From the NCBI RefSeq assembly GCF_001721645.1, contig NZ_CP017141.1, positions 1,302,001 through 1,366,000 on the forward strand: a stretch of 64,000 nt of DNA, read 5' to 3'. Position 1 is the stretch's first letter. The number at the start of each line of letters is the position of its first letter. The notes under the pieces are model-generated. The model was not told the DNA's origin. It did no database searches and saw only the letters and a program-made list of their open reading frames with translations. Positions 1-9,714 of this stretch are shown here, piece by piece. The translations under genes and the position numbers were made by a program. The DNA comes from Pedobacter steynii (GTDB lineage Bacteria; Bacteroidota; Bacteroidia; Sphingobacteriales; Sphingobacteriaceae).

Positions 1-1
1 A

Positions 2-1282
2 TCATTAATTGTTTTATTTCTAAAAAAGCCGGCATCAGGTCATCAGCATTCCGCGCTGTTAGAAATAAAAGAAGAAGAACATCAGAAAACATTAAACTGG
101 TTTAAAGAAGAAAAACTACGACTTGAAGATGAGCTGAACGACCTGCGCAATAATTTTATTCTGGAACGCAGTAAAGTGATTAAATCTGAAGAAACCCTTG
201 TTGCACAGCGGGAAAAACAGGTAGAACAGGAAAGATATATTGCTGAACTACAACAGCGTTTCAAATTGGAATTTGAAAATATTGCAAATAAAGTCCTGGA
301 AGAAAAAACTGCCAGGTTTACGGAACAAAACAGAACCAACCTTGATATCATATTAAACCCATTAAAAGAAAATATAAAAGCTTTCGAAGAAAAGGTGGAC
401 AAAGTTTATAAATCAGAATCTGATGAACGTAACATTCTTAAAGGTGTAATTTCTCAATTGATGGATCAGAGCAAACAAATTCAGGAAGACGCAAATAACC
501 TGACCAAAGCGCTTAAAGGAGATTCAAAAAAACAAGGCAACTGGGGAGAAGTAATCCTGGAACGTGTACTGGAACGCTCTGGTTTAATTAAAGATAGGGA
601 ATACCGGATACAAACCAGTCTGAGCTCTTCAGAGGGCAGCAGGATGCAACCGGATGTTATTATTGACCTTCCGGATGATAAACATGTGATCGTTGATTCT
701 AAGGTCTCTCTGGTAGCATACGAACGCCTGGTTACCGCAGACAATGATGAGGATCGGGATACTTATATTAAACAACACATTATTTCCATTAAAAGCCATA
801 TCCAGGGTCTTTCAGGAAAAAACTATCACGATCTTTACGAGATTAATTCTCCGGATTTTGTATTGCTTTTTATCCCTATTGAATCATCTTTTGGTATTGC
901 AGTTCAACAGGATGCAGAACTTTTCAACTATGCATGGGACAGAAAAGTAGTGATGGTAAGCCCTTCTACATTACTGGCGACCTTACGTACCATTGCCAGT
1001 ATCTGGAAACAGGAAAGACAAAATAGAAATGTGCTGGAGATCGCCCGCTTAAGCGGTAGTATGTATGATAAATTTGTGGGTTTCTTAACGGACATGGAAA
1101 GTATTGGCCGAAATATCAGACAAAGTCAGGATGCCTACGATAAAGCTTTGAATAAGCTTTCCACCGGAACAGGAAATCTTTCCAGTACTTCAGAAAAGAT
1201 CAAAAAATTAGGTGCCAAAGCAACTAAGCAAATTGACACCAAATTTTTAGATCCATTATTGGCCGAAGAAGATGGCCTATAA
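2..1282 (+). CDS. rmuC: RmuC family protein, 5'-truncated by window edge
   Basis: RmuC proteins are membrane-anchored, nuclease-fold proteins linked to limiting DNA rearrangement. The frame is open without a stop from base 2, so the gene begins outside the window; the GTG at 176 is internal and should not be used as the start. The visible N-terminus has a hydrophobic stretch (LIVLFL) followed by a Glu/Lys-rich coiled coil of roughly 150 residues, then the RmuC core with GNWGEVILERVLERSGL, an IDLPDDKHVIVDSKVSL block and the VSPSTLLATLRTIASIW segment, all typical of the family. The C-terminus is complete and overlaps the 3' end of the convergent thiL by 6 nt. The family call is secure; the cellular role is inferred. 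Confidence 0.93.
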   Translation, partial: SLIVLFLKKPASGHQHSALLEIKEEEHQKTLNWFKEEKLRLEDELNDLRNNFILERSKVIKSEETLVAQREKQVEQERYIAELQQRFKLEFENIANKVLEEKTARFTEQNRTNLDIILNPLKENIKAFEEKVDKVYKSESDERNILKGVISQLMDQSKQIQEDANNLTKALKGDSKKQGNWGEVILERVLERSGLIKDREYRIQTSLSSSEGSRMQPDVIIDLPDDKHVIVDSKVSLVAYERLVTADNDEDRDTYIKQHIISIKSHIQGLSGKNYHDLYEINSPDFVLLFIPIESSFGIAVQQDAELFNYAWDRKVVMVSPSTLLATLRTIASIWKQERQNRNVLEIARLSGSMYDKFVGFLTDMESIGRNIRQSQDAYDKALNKLSTGTGNLSSTSEKIKKLGAKATKQIDTKFLDPLLAEEDGL

Positions 1283-2317
1283 TTTAAATGCATTCCATCC
1301 CTGTGCTTTCAGTTCATGAACAACACTGGATTTGGAAATCATTTTACAACCTGAGTTTTTATCAGTGATATGTCCGATAATGCTGATATCCAGGTCATTT
1401 TTTAATTTAGCATAATCATCCTGTTTAATGGTAAACAGCAATTCATAATCTTCACCGCCATTTAGCGCACAAACAGTTGGGTCTAATCCCAATTCACGTG
1501 CAGTTTCATAAGTCATCGGGTCAATTGGGATTTTTTCCTCATAAATGGTGCATCCTTTTTCTGATTGCTGACAAATGTGCATGATCTCAGAGGCTAAACC
1601 ATCTGAAACATCAATCATCGCAGTAGGAATAATTTCCATCTGAGCCAGTAAATCCACGATATCTCTCCTGCCTTCAGGTTTCAATTGACGCTCAATGATG
1701 TAATCCTTTCCCTCCAGATCAGGTTGAATATTGGGATTTTCCAAGAATATCTGCTTTTCCCTTTCCAGAATCTGTAAACCTACATAAGCACCTCCTAAAT
1801 CACCGGAAACACAAAGAAGATCACCTTCTTGGGCACCATTTCTGTAGACAATATCTTTTTTCTCTGCATAACCAATGCTGGTTACACTAATCACCAATCC
1901 TTGTTTGCTGGTAGAAGTATCTCCACCAATCAGGTCTATATTGAATTTATTACAGGCCAGATCTATTCCTTTATAAATTTCTTCAACAGCTTCCAATGGA
2001 AATTTACTCGAAATCCCTATAGAAACTGTAATTTGAGTTGCAATACCATTCATGGCATAGATATCACTCAAATTTACCTGAACAGCTTTAAAACCTAAAT
2101 GCATTAAGGGTACATAAGCCAGGTCAAAATGGATTCCTTCCAGCAATAAATCTGTAGAAATTAACACTTCTTTATCCTTAAAACTCAATACCGCAGCATC
2201 ATCACCAACGCCTTTTATACTGCTTTCATGCCTTATTTTGAAGTTTTCGGTCAAATGTTTTATCAAACCAAATTCTCCAAGTTCTGCAATGTCGGTACGC
2301 TCTTTATTTTCAAACAT
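1277..2317 (-). CDS. thiL: Thiamine-monophosphate kinase
   Basis: ATP-dependent phosphorylation of thiamine monophosphate to thiamine diphosphate, the last step of cofactor B1 synthesis, cytosolic. The 346-residue protein has the AIR-synthase/ThiL fold: N-terminal GVGDDAAVL (ATP/Mg binding), STDLLLEGIHFDL, NLSDIYAMN, GGDTSTS, then DVSDGLASE and NGGEDYELLFT in the C-terminal half. Length and motifs match full-length ThiL. ATG at 2317. It lies downstream of nadA on the same strand with a 65-nt gap, so the two could be cotranscribed; no other thi genes are present in the window. Confidence 0.96.
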   Translation of the reverse strand: MFENKERTDIAELGEFGLIKHLTENFKIRHESSIKGVGDDAAVLSFKDKEVLISTDLLLEGIHFDLAYVPLMHLGFKAVQVNLSDIYAMNGIATQITVSIGISSKFPLEAVEEIYKGIDLACNKFNIDLIGGDTSTSKQGLVISVTSIGYAEKKDIVYRNGAQEGDLLCVSGDLGGAYVGLQILEREKQIFLENPNIQPDLEGKDYIIERQLKPEGRRDIVDLLAQMEIIPTAMIDVSDGLASEIMHICQQSEKGCTIYEEKIPIDPMTYETARELGLDPTVCALNGGEDYELLFTIKQDDYAKLKNDLDISIIGHITDKNSGCKMISKSSVVHELKAQGWNAFKL

Positions 2318-2382
2318 ATTTTTTATCTTCTTACCTTTTATTTTCTTCCCAATTCTACTCTATTGAAATAGAATTAAAATTT

Positions 2383-3375
2383 TTACAAACCTAATGCTGC
2401 TGAAATCTCCAACATTCTTTCAATCGGTTTTCTTGCCTGAACAATAATATCCGCAGGGACAGTTACTTCAGGAGAACCATTTTTTAAGCATAAATACAAC
2501 TTCTCCAAGGTATTTCTTTTCATATATGGGCACTCATTACAAGCACAACTGTTATTTGGTGGAGCAGGAATAAAAGTTTTAGTTGGGTTTGCTTTCTCCA
2601 TTTGATGAATAATCCCGCTTTCCGTTGCCACAATAAATTCCTGAGCGTCACTATTGATGCTATATTTCAATAATCCCGTAGTTGATCCAATGTAATCTGC
2701 CATCTGTAATACAGCTTCTTCACACTCCGGATGAGCAATAAATTTAGCATTTGGATGACGCTCTTTCAATTTTGTAATCTTCTCTCTTGAAAAGATTTCA
2801 TGAACCATACAAGCTCCATTCCACAGGACTAAATCTCTCCCTGTTTTTTTAGCCACCCAGGCCCCTAAATTTTTATCAGGACCAAAAATGATCTTGGTAT
2901 CCTTCGGAAGACTTTCTACGATCTGTACCGCATTGGTAGAGGTACAAACAATGTCACTTAAGGCTTTCAGTTCAGCAGTACAATTTACATAAGTGATCAC
3001 TACATGATCAGGATATTTTTCTTTAAACTTCCTGAACAAATGTGGCGGACAACTATCAGCTAGAGAACAGCCCGCTTTGAAATCCGGAAGCAACACTTTT
3101 TTATCCGGAGAAAGAATTTTTGCCGTCTCTGCCATAAAATGTACTCCGGCAAACACAATCACCTCAGCATCAGTCCTGGCTGCCTCTTGTGAAAGCCCTA
3201 AACTATCCCCAATGTAATCCGCAATATCCTGAATATCAGGATCTTGATAGTAATGCGCAAGTACAATTGCTTTTTTTTCTTTTTTTAATTTTTCGATTTC
3301 CAGAAAAAGATCAAGTGTCGGATCGATCTTTTCATCAACAAAACCTTTTCTATTTAATTCCTCTAAGGTATCCAT
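2383..3375 (-). CDS. nadA: Quinolinate synthase A
   Basis: Condenses iminoaspartate with dihydroxyacetone phosphate to give quinolinate in de novo NAD synthesis; a [4Fe-4S] enzyme. About 330 residues. Family hallmarks are [20 protein letters not shown] near the N-terminus, the first cluster cysteine in [13 protein letters not shown], the second in WNGACMVHE, and the C-terminal [15 protein letters not shown] segment. I chose ATG at 3375 rather than the TTG at 3381. It is divergent from nadB, its pathway partner, across a 400-bp spacer. No nadC is present here. Confidence 0.96.
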   Translation of the reverse strand: MDTLEELNRKGFVDEKIDPTLDLFLEIEKLKKEKKAIVLAHYYQDPDIQDIADYIGDSLGLSQEAARTDAEVIVFAGVHFMAETAKILSPDKKVLLPDFKAGCSLADSCPPHLFRKFKEKYPDHVVITYVNCTAELKALSDIVCTSTNAVQIVESLPKDTKIIFGPDKNLGAWVAKKTGRDLVLWNGACMVHEIFSREKITKLKERHPNAKFIAHPECEEAVLQMADYIGSTTGLLKYSINSDAQEFIVATESGIIHQMEKANPTKTFIPAPPNNSCACNECPYMKRNTLEKLYLCLKNGSPEVTVPADIIVQARKPIERMLEISAALGL

Positions 3376-3775
3376 TTTCAACAGTTCAATAAATTATAAT
3401 TATTTAATATAAATAGATTTCTATTGTTTATTAGTGTGTTAATAACGTTTGTAAAAAACTTTTTTTTAGTCGATTATTTGAGTTATTAATAAGTTATCCA
3501 CATTTATGTGACTTTTTTATGATAAATATTGCCTGATTTACAGCATTATATTTTTTTCCTCCAAAACTTATCCATACAAATATGTTTATTCTTAATGTGT
3601 GTGTAAAAAGTTAATAAACTATGCAAAGTTGCTCAAAAATAACTTAAAATATTGTGGCAAATTGCCTTTTTAGCTTAGATTTAAACATTCAAAATTATTT
3701 GTTCTAAATGTTTAGACAAGAAATTAACAATTATATCAACGTTGTTAACAAAGTAACGGAAATAGCTTTAATTCA
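3376..3775. other. AT-rich nadA-nadB spacer with DnaA-box motifs (candidate oriC)
   Basis: No gene is visible in this 400-bp, strongly AT-rich stretch between two divergent genes. It holds a perfect DnaA-box consensus TTATCCACA at 3494-3502, and three single-mismatch relatives: TTATCCATA at 3568-3576, and on the other strand TGTGTGTAA at 3598-3606 and TGTGGCAAA at 3653-3661. A/T-only runs such as TTATTAATAA flank them and could act as an unwinding element. It must also hold the nadA and nadB promoters, although no clear TAnnTTTG box sits close to either start. The origin reading is an inference, supported by parS-like sites about 6 kb away. Confidence 0.45.
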
Positions 3776-5362
3776 ATGAGAAAAGTAGATTTTTTAGTAA
3801 TAGGGTCGGGTATTGCGGGTTTAAGCTTTGCATTAAAAGCAGCTCAGCATGGTAAGGTATTAATAGTTACAAAATCAAACGAGGATGAGTCAAATACAAA
3901 ATATGCCCAGGGCGGTGTAGCTGTCGTTGTGGATAAAGATGATTCGTTTGAAAAACATATCGAAGATACGTTAATTGCGGGAGATGGGCTGTGTGACAGA
4001 GAGATAGTAGAAATTGTGGTGAAAGAAGGGCCTCAAAGGATCCAGGAAATCATCGATTATGGAATAAATTTTGATAAAGATCAGGCCGGAGTTTATGATC
4101 TGGCGAAAGAAGGGGGACACTCAGAACATCGTGTTTTACACTATAAAGATGTCACAGGTTATGAGATTGAAAGTGTGTTATTAAAGCAGATTCATGAGAA
4201 TAAAAACATTGAGATATTAACACATTACTTCTGTTTGGAGTTAATTACTCAGCACCATTTGGGGCATCATGTGGATAAGAGTTCCGAAGATATCCACTGT
4301 TACGGTATATATGCCTTTAACACAGAGCTTAACGATGTGGAAAAGATCTTAGCAAATGTGACTATCATGGCTTCGGGTGGAGCAGGTCATGTGTATAGCA
4401 GCACCACAAACCCTGTAATTGCTACAGGCGATGGAATGGCAATGGTATACCGTGCAAAAGGAAAAGTGAGGAATATGGAATTTATTCAGTTTCATCCAAC
4501 GGCTTTATACAATCCCGGAGAGTATCCTGCCTTCCTGATTTCGGAAGCTGTACGCGGTTTCGGAGGGGTGTTGAGGAGAAAAAACGGAGATGAATTTATG
4601 TACGAATATGACAAGCGCGGCTCGCTTGCACCAAGAGATATTGTGGCCAGAGCGATCGATTCTGAGATGAAAAAATCGGGAGAAGACTTCGTTTATCTGG
4701 ACATTACCAACCGTAAAAAAAGTGATATTTTAGCCCATTTTCCGAACATTTATGCCAAGTGTCTATCTATAGGTATAGACATGACTAAGGATTTGATACC
4801 GGTTACGCCAGCAGCTCATTATATGTGTGGCGGAATTTTGGTAGATGAATATGGAAGATCTTCGATCAAAAATTTATATGCCTGTGGGGAGTGTTCTTCC
4901 ACAGGGCTTCATGGTGCGAACCGTTTGGCTTCCAATTCTCTATTGGAAGCGCCTGTTTTTGCACACCGCATCTATCAGGATGCAGTAAATGCTTTTAAAA
5001 ATAGTGTCATTCCTGATGACATTCCGGAGTGGGATGCCAACGGTGTGACGCAAACAGATGAAGACATTCTGGTGACGCATAACCTTAGAGAAACGCAAAA
5101 ATTGATGAGTGATTATGTGGGAATAGTTCGCTCTGACTTTAGATTGGACCGCGCTATGAGACGTCTGTTTTTACTCCATGAAGAGACGGAAGATTTTTAT
5201 AAAGCAAATAAAGTTTCGGTGAAACTTTGCGAACTACGCAACATCATACAGGTAGCTTATATCGTGATCAAGTCAGCCAAAGCCAGGAAGGAAAGCAGAG
5301 GGTTACATTTTACCACTGATTATCCAAATCATTCAGAACAATTAACAGATACAATTTTTTAG
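3776..5362 (+). CDS. nadB: L-aspartate oxidase
   Basis: FAD enzyme that oxidises L-aspartate to iminoaspartate, the substrate of NadA. The 528-residue protein starts with a Rossmann dinucleotide fold (VIGSGIAGLSFALKAA) and has the flavoprotein signatures NTKYAQGGVAVV, GGHSEHRVLH, FIQFHPTALY and the C-terminal FAD-contact segment ACGECSSTGLHGANRLASNS. The succinate dehydrogenase/NadB-type C-terminal helical domain is present. Full length compared with the family (about 530). Followed after 3 nt by a gamma carbonic anhydrase-like gene, probably in the same transcript. Confidence 0.97.
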   Translation: MRKVDFLVIGSGIAGLSFALKAAQHGKVLIVTKSNEDESNTKYAQGGVAVVVDKDDSFEKHIEDTLIAGDGLCDREIVEIVVKEGPQRIQEIIDYGINFDKDQAGVYDLAKEGGHSEHRVLHYKDVTGYEIESVLLKQIHENKNIEILTHYFCLELITQHHLGHHVDKSSEDIHCYGIYAFNTELNDVEKILANVTIMASGGAGHVYSSTTNPVIATGDGMAMVYRAKGKVRNMEFIQFHPTALYNPGEYPAFLISEAVRGFGGVLRRKNGDEFMYEYDKRGSLAPRDIVARAIDSEMKKSGEDFVYLDITNRKKSDILAHFPNIYAKCLSIGIDMTKDLIPVTPAAHYMCGGILVDEYGRSSIKNLYACGECSSTGLHGANRLASNSLLEAPVFAHRIYQDAVNAFKNSVIPDDIPEWDANGVTQTDEDILVTHNLRETQKLMSDYVGIVRSDFRLDRAMRRLFLLHEETEDFYKANKVSVKLCELRNIIQVAYIVIKSAKARKESRGLHFTTDYPNHSEQLTDTIF

Positions 5363-5365
5363 ATC

Positions 5366-5875
5366 ATGCCAGTTATATTACCAGTTAAAGAAAAACATCC
5401 AAAATGGGGTGAAAATTGTTTTATTGCTCCAAATGCAACTATTGTAGGTGACGTTGTAATGGGAAAAAATTGCTCAGTCTGGTTTAATGCCGTAATCAGA
5501 GGGGATGTAAACAGCATATCTATTGGCGATGACAGTAATATCCAGGATGGTGCAGTAATTCATGCAACCTATCTTAAAGCGGCTACTGTCATTGGAAACA
5601 GGGTGTCTGTGGGCCATAATGCAATCGTTCATGGATGTACCCTTGAGGATCATATTTTGGTGGGTATGGGGGCTATTATTATGGATAATGCAGTAGTAGA
5701 ACCTTATTGCATTATTGCTGCAGGAGCTGTGGTATTAGAGAATACTCACTGTGAGGGCGGCTATATATATGCAGGGACACCGGCAAAAAAAATAAAGCCC
5801 ATTACTGAAGAGCAACGGGCTTTATTAAATAAGTTACCAGATAATTATATCATGTATTCTGATTGGTTCAGATAG
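5366..5875 (+). CDS. Gamma carbonic anhydrase-like hexapeptide-repeat protein
   Basis: A left-handed beta-helix protein of 169 residues, of the YrdA/CaiE/PaaY type. Hexapeptide repeats run through most of the length (for example VGDVVMGKNCSVWFNAVIRGD, shown here only in part as CSVWFNAVIRGD). The three metal-type histidines of the gamma class are visible in DGAVIHATY, VSVGHNAIVHGC and neighbouring turns. Enzymatic activity is not proven for most YrdA-type members, so the safe call is a metal-binding hexapeptide protein. It starts 3 nt after nadB and ends 6 nt before the convergent lipoprotein gene. Confidence 0.9.
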   Translation: MPVILPVKEKHPKWGENCFIAPNATIVGDVVMGKNCSVWFNAVIRGDVNSISIGDDSNIQDGAVIHATYLKAATVIGNRVSVGHNAIVHGCTLEDHILVGMGAIIMDNAVVEPYCIIAAGAVVLENTHCEGGYIYAGTPAKKIKPITEEQRALLNKLPDNYIMYSDWFR

Positions 5876-5881
5876 TCATAC

Positions 5882-7510
5882 TTACTCTTTAGGAATGTTG
5901 ATGACTTCATTTCTCTCCCAAAGGGCTCTTATAGAGAGCTCTTTGGGTTCATTCCAGATTTTTTCCGGCTGACGTCCTTCTGTAACACTTCCTGTATCCC
6001 ATCTTCCGTTTTTATTGTTATCGTAAGTGATCCTTATGAAGTATTTTCCAGCTTTATAATTGGCAAATCTCGCAGTAGTATCATTAGTAATAACCATGGT
6101 ATTGACGGCATTTTTGTTACCATCGATAATCTCAACAATATAGCTTTTGTTTTTTTCAGGAGGAATGATTTTTACGATCAGACTGCCATAATCGTCTTTG
6201 CTTCCGAGCTTGAAATCTTTTGTAAACTCTTTGTTTTTTGTATTGAATATGGCAGTAAATGCACCTGCTTCAAATTTCATCTGATAGGTTTTTTTTATGC
6301 GCCACGGATATTTGATATGATAAGATAAAAAGTCTGAACTGTCTTTTACAAGGGTGAAATTTTTTCTTTCTACGGAGTCTTCAAGCAAAGTTATTTTACT
6401 CGCATCTGCACTTAAAATCGGAAAATTGAAAGTAAGCTTAAGCGATTTGTTAGGGTTCAGCGTGCGCTCTTCAAGGTTATCAATAGCAGATAGTGATCGG
6501 GTATAAGTTTCTTTTTTACCTCTCGTTAGGGTACTGGATTGCAGCAATTTTCCATCAGATTTAATGCTGATCTTAGTTGAATCAAATGACAGATCTGTTA
6601 ACCAGATTTTAAGGGAGTCATTATTTTTACTGAATTTGCTGAACTTTGTAGCATCTAATGTAGCAGGTTCCATTATGGTCACCTCTGGTTTTTTTAGCTT
6701 CTGATTGAGTGCGAAGCTAATGCTTCCATCCGCATTTATCCGGCGATCCAGAATCCTGAAGACTGTAGCATCTTCTTTAAAAACACTCATATTTACCGTA
6801 TCAAGATTATGTTTTAAGACAATAGAATCTTTAATAAATCCAATCTCATCTGTACTTTGCTGGTAGATTTTATCACCTCCTTTTTCTTTAAGTGCGTATA
6901 TCTTATAGGTACCTTCTCTTAAATTGTTCAAACTATAGTTCCCGCTGCTATCAGTAAGGGTATAGATAGATGGTCTGGATTTTCCGAAAATACTATCTCT
7001 TTTTATCGGTAGTAGAAATGCCACAGCCTCGATTTCCGGCTCACCGGTAGTAGAGTTTGTGATTTTTCCTTTTATACTCAATGAGTCTAATTTTGAACCT
7101 GTAGAAAATACATAAGAGAAATTTTTGAGCACATTACTTTCATTGATATCTGTAATTGCTTTACCAAAGTTGAGCGTATAGGTTGTGTTTTTTTCCAGAC
7201 TATCAGTAAAGGATATTTCCAGTACTTTCTTTTTTGTCTTTAGCGTAGGGGCGACTTTCAGTTCGGGGGAAATTGAAAATTCTTTGAACTCATTCTGAAG
7301 CTTAAAATATTCGTCAAATTCAATACTGATTTTTTTGGCGTTAAAATTTGTTGTCAGGTTTTTTGGTTCGATCTTAAGCACCTTGGGAGGAGTGGTATCC
7401 CGGGGCCCGCCCTGGGGTTGTTGGATACTCGCACAGCTATAAATCAGTGAAGTTAGCAGTAGGAGGGATGCGAAAAGCCGGAAGTTCGATACAATGCTAT
7501 TTTTGGCCAT
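5882..7510 (-). CDS. Ig-like (Big_5) domain lipoprotein
   Basis: A 542-residue exported lipoprotein: signal peptide with hydrophobic core and lipobox IYSC, lipid cysteine at residue 26, followed by the QQPQGGPRDTTPP linker typical of a widespread Bacteroidota family. Residues about 35-135 resemble an SbsA-type Ig-like domain (Big_5), about 140-230 a carboxypeptidase-regulatory-like fold with SGNYSLNNLREGTYKIYAL, and a second similar motif near the C-terminus (YKAGKYFIRITYDNNKNG). It probably sits at the outer membrane; no enzymatic motif is seen. It is preceded by overlapping palindromes at 7582-7637 that could affect its expression. Confidence 0.8.
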   Translation of the reverse strand: MAKNSIVSNFRLFASLLLLTSLIYSCASIQQPQGGPRDTTPPKVLKIEPKNLTTNFNAKKISIEFDEYFKLQNEFKEFSISPELKVAPTLKTKKKVLEISFTDSLEKNTTYTLNFGKAITDINESNVLKNFSYVFSTGSKLDSLSIKGKITNSTTGEPEIEAVAFLLPIKRDSIFGKSRPSIYTLTDSSGNYSLNNLREGTYKIYALKEKGGDKIYQQSTDEIGFIKDSIVLKHNLDTVNMSVFKEDATVFRILDRRINADGSISFALNQKLKKPEVTIMEPATLDATKFSKFSKNNDSLKIWLTDLSFDSTKISIKSDGKLLQSSTLTRGKKETYTRSLSAIDNLEERTLNPNKSLKLTFNFPILSADASKITLLEDSVERKNFTLVKDSSDFLSYHIKYPWRIKKTYQMKFEAGAFTAIFNTKNKEFTKDFKLGSKDDYGSLIVKIIPPEKNKSYIVEIIDGNKNAVNTMVITNDTTARFANYKAGKYFIRITYDNNKNGRWDTGSVTEGRQPEKIWNEPKELSIRALWERNEVINIPKE

Positions 7511-7581
7511 TTATATGCGCTGTGTTTAATTTATTACTCTTTTTAATGCATAACATTAAAAATTTTTAAAACTCTCTTATA

Positions 7582-7637
7582 ACTCATTTAAATGAGTCAG
7601 TTTAAAACAGCTTACAACTTAATTTAACTGACTCATT
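7582..7637. terminator. Overlapping hairpins between mnmG and lipoprotein gene
   Basis: Perfect 12-bp arms AATGAGTCAGTT (7591-7602) and AACTGACTCATT (7626-7637) bracket a 23-nt loop just 3' of mnmG. The first arm is also part of a 16-bp palindrome, ACTCATTTAAATGAGT (7582-7597). The middle ATGAGT can therefore pair with either neighbour, giving two mutually exclusive folds. The simplest role is the mnmG terminator, though no long T-run follows it; an attenuator-like role for the downstream lipoprotein gene is possible. Confidence 0.5.
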
Positions 7638-7653
7638 ATTAGTTAGTTGTGAT

Positions 7654-9516
7654 TTATTTACTGATGTGTACCATTAAAACTGATATGTCTGAAGGAGAGA
7701 CCCCTGAAATTCTGGATGCCTGACCTAAAGTTCTAGGCTTGATCTTCAGTAACTTCTCTCTTGCTTCTTTAGATAAAGATACCAATTGAGAATAGTCAAA
7801 ATTTGGATTGATATCTTTATCTTCCATCTTTTGCATTTTATTTACAATTTCCTGTTCTTTCTCAAAATAGCTTTCGTATTTAATTTTAATCTCTGCTTGT
7901 TCCACGGTTTCCTGATCGTATTCGCTGATATAGTCCCTAAAACTTTGGCTGATCTCCCTGATGTCTCCAATACTTACCTGAGGTCGACTTAATAAACTAA
8001 ATATTTTTACATTTTGGTTTAAGGGACTTGTACCTAGTTCTTCCAGTTTCTGATTCGCTTCGCTCATCTCTATTCCTTGTTTTTTTGCAAAAGCTACGAT
8101 GGCATCGGAGTTGGCCACTTTTTGCTTTACGATGTCCAGACGCTCATCGCTGATGAGACCCAAATCATGGCCAATAGGGGAGAGGCGGATGTCTGCATTG
8201 TCCTGGCGAAGTAGTAAACGATGTTCAGCCCGTGATGTAAACATTCGGTATGGTTCTTCGGTTCCTTTGGTAACCAGATCATCTATTAATACACCAATAT
8301 AGGATTCAGAGCGCTTCATAATTAGTTCATGGAGCTCGTTAACCTTTTGATGGGCATTAATTCCGGCTATAAAGCCTTGACTAGCAGCCTCTTCGTATCC
8401 GGTTGTGCCGTTTATCTGTCCTGCGAAGAACAAATTGCTTATTAATTTTGTCTCCAGGGTTAAACCAAGTTGGGTAGGCGGAAAATAGTCGTATTCTATA
8501 GCGTATCCGGGGCGGAACATTTTTGCATTTTCAAATCCTGGGATCTGGGTTAATGCCCTGTATTGAACATCTTCAGGTAATGAAGTCGAGAAACCATTTA
8601 CATAAATTTCACAGGTATTCCATCCTTCCGGTTCTACAAAAATCTGATGTCTTTCCCGTTCTGCAAAACGATTGATTTTATCTTCAATGGAAGGACAATA
8701 CCTTGGACCCAGTCCTTTAATACGACCAGTAAACATAGGGGATTTTTCGAATCCCTCTTTTAAAGTTTCGTGAACATCGGAGTTGGTATAGGTAATCCAG
8801 CAGCACCTTTGTTCGGTTGGCCGCTCCACATTAGTATAGGAAAATCTTCCCGGATTCTCATCTCCCCATTGCTCTTCCATTAAGGAGTAGTTCAGAGATC
8901 TTCCATCAACACGTGGGGGAGTACCGGTTTTCATCCGACCTGCTTCAAAACCAAGTTCTGTGAGTTGTTCGGTAATTCCGGTCGCGGCTCTTTCAGCAGT
9001 TCTGCCACCTCCAAATTTTTTCTCTCCTATGTGAATTAGTCCATTTAGAAATGTGCCATTTGTAAGGACCACCGACTTTCCTTTTATCTCAATTCCAAGT
9101 GAGGTTTTTACCCCAGTTACCGTATTGTTTTTTATGATAAGGCTGCTGACCATGTCTTGCCAGAAGTCGATATTAGGTGTGCGCTCCAACGCAAGTCTCC
9201 ATTCTTCTGCAAACCTTTTCCTGTCGTTTTGTGCTCTCGGACTCCACATCGCGGGACCCTTAGATAGATTGAGCATTCTGAATTGAAGAGTGGTCTTATC
9301 GCTGATAATTCCTGAATATCCACCCATCGCATCGATTTCTCTCACAATTTGACCTTTGGCCACTCCGCCCATGGCAGGGTTGCAACTCATCTGCGCGATG
9401 GTTTCCATATTCATGGTGATCAACAAAACTGAGGACCCGAGGTTGGCAGCAGCAGCAGCAGCTTCACATCCAGCGTGCCCTGCACCGACAACTATAACAT
9501 CATATTCTTTAAACAT
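7654..9516 (-). CDS. mnmG: tRNA U34 carboxymethylaminomethyl-modifying enzyme MnmG (GidA)
   Basis: With MnmE, installs the cmnm5 group on wobble uridine 34 of several tRNAs; FAD and NADH dependent. The 620-residue protein is full length and opens with the FAD motif [20 protein letters not shown]. Family signatures include [38 protein letters not shown] and [23 protein letters not shown] text ([15 protein letters not shown]), plus the C-terminal GidA-associated helical domain ending in [15 protein letters not shown]. Its start is 31 nt from the nearer of two parS-like palindromes. In many bacteria mnmG lies near oriC. Confidence 0.97.
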   Translation of the reverse strand: MFKEYDVIVVGAGHAGCEAAAAAANLGSSVLLITMNMETIAQMSCNPAMGGVAKGQIVREIDAMGGYSGIISDKTTLQFRMLNLSKGPAMWSPRAQNDRKRFAEEWRLALERTPNIDFWQDMVSSLIIKNNTVTGVKTSLGIEIKGKSVVLTNGTFLNGLIHIGEKKFGGGRTAERAATGITEQLTELGFEAGRMKTGTPPRVDGRSLNYSLMEEQWGDENPGRFSYTNVERPTEQRCCWITYTNSDVHETLKEGFEKSPMFTGRIKGLGPRYCPSIEDKINRFAERERHQIFVEPEGWNTCEIYVNGFSTSLPEDVQYRALTQIPGFENAKMFRPGYAIEYDYFPPTQLGLTLETKLISNLFFAGQINGTTGYEEAASQGFIAGINAHQKVNELHELIMKRSESYIGVLIDDLVTKGTEEPYRMFTSRAEHRLLLRQDNADIRLSPIGHDLGLISDERLDIVKQKVANSDAIVAFAKKQGIEMSEANQKLEELGTSPLNQNVKIFSLLSRPQVSIGDIREISQSFRDYISEYDQETVEQAEIKIKYESYFEKEQEIVNKMQKMEDKDINPNFDYSQLVSLSKEAREKLLKIKPRTLGQASRISGVSPSDISVLMVHISK

Positions 9517-9547
9517 TACCTGTGTTTTTTATATCTCTTTTATTTAT

Positions 9548-9561
9548 GTTCCACGTGGAAC
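9548..9561. promoter_or_regulatory. parS-like palindrome 1
   Basis: A perfect 14-bp palindrome, GTTCCACGTGGAAC, with the CACGTG core and flanks of the ParB-binding parS consensus (TGTTNCACGTGAAACA type). It lies 31 bp upstream of the mnmG start codon. No parA or parB is inside the window. Confidence 0.7.
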
Positions 9562-9589
9562 GCTATACAAGCGCTCGGTTAAACTAGAA

Positions 9590-9605
9590 TGTTTCACGTG
9601 AAACA
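9590..9605. promoter_or_regulatory. parS site 2 (full 16-bp match)
   Basis: The sequence TGTTTCACGTGAAACA is a perfect 16-bp palindrome and an exact form of the chromosomal parS consensus bound by ParB/Spo0J. It sits 28 bp from palindrome 1, giving a tandem pair in the mnmG upstream region. Centromere function is established for this motif in other phyla; here it is inferred from sequence identity. Confidence 0.85.
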
Positions 9606-9714
9606 TTCTTCAAATTTAATCAATTAATAGGGGAGAAGCGCTTATATCATTCCCTTTTAATTTGTTGTTTTTTGTCTCAATTGAACGTTTAAAAATTAGT
9701 TCTGTTGTTATCTA

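Noticed and set aside
2351..2375. Weak hairpin 3' of nadA (7-bp stem AATTCTA/TAGAATT)
   Set aside because: Short AT-rich stem without a good T-run; thiL may be read through, so I did not list it as a terminator.
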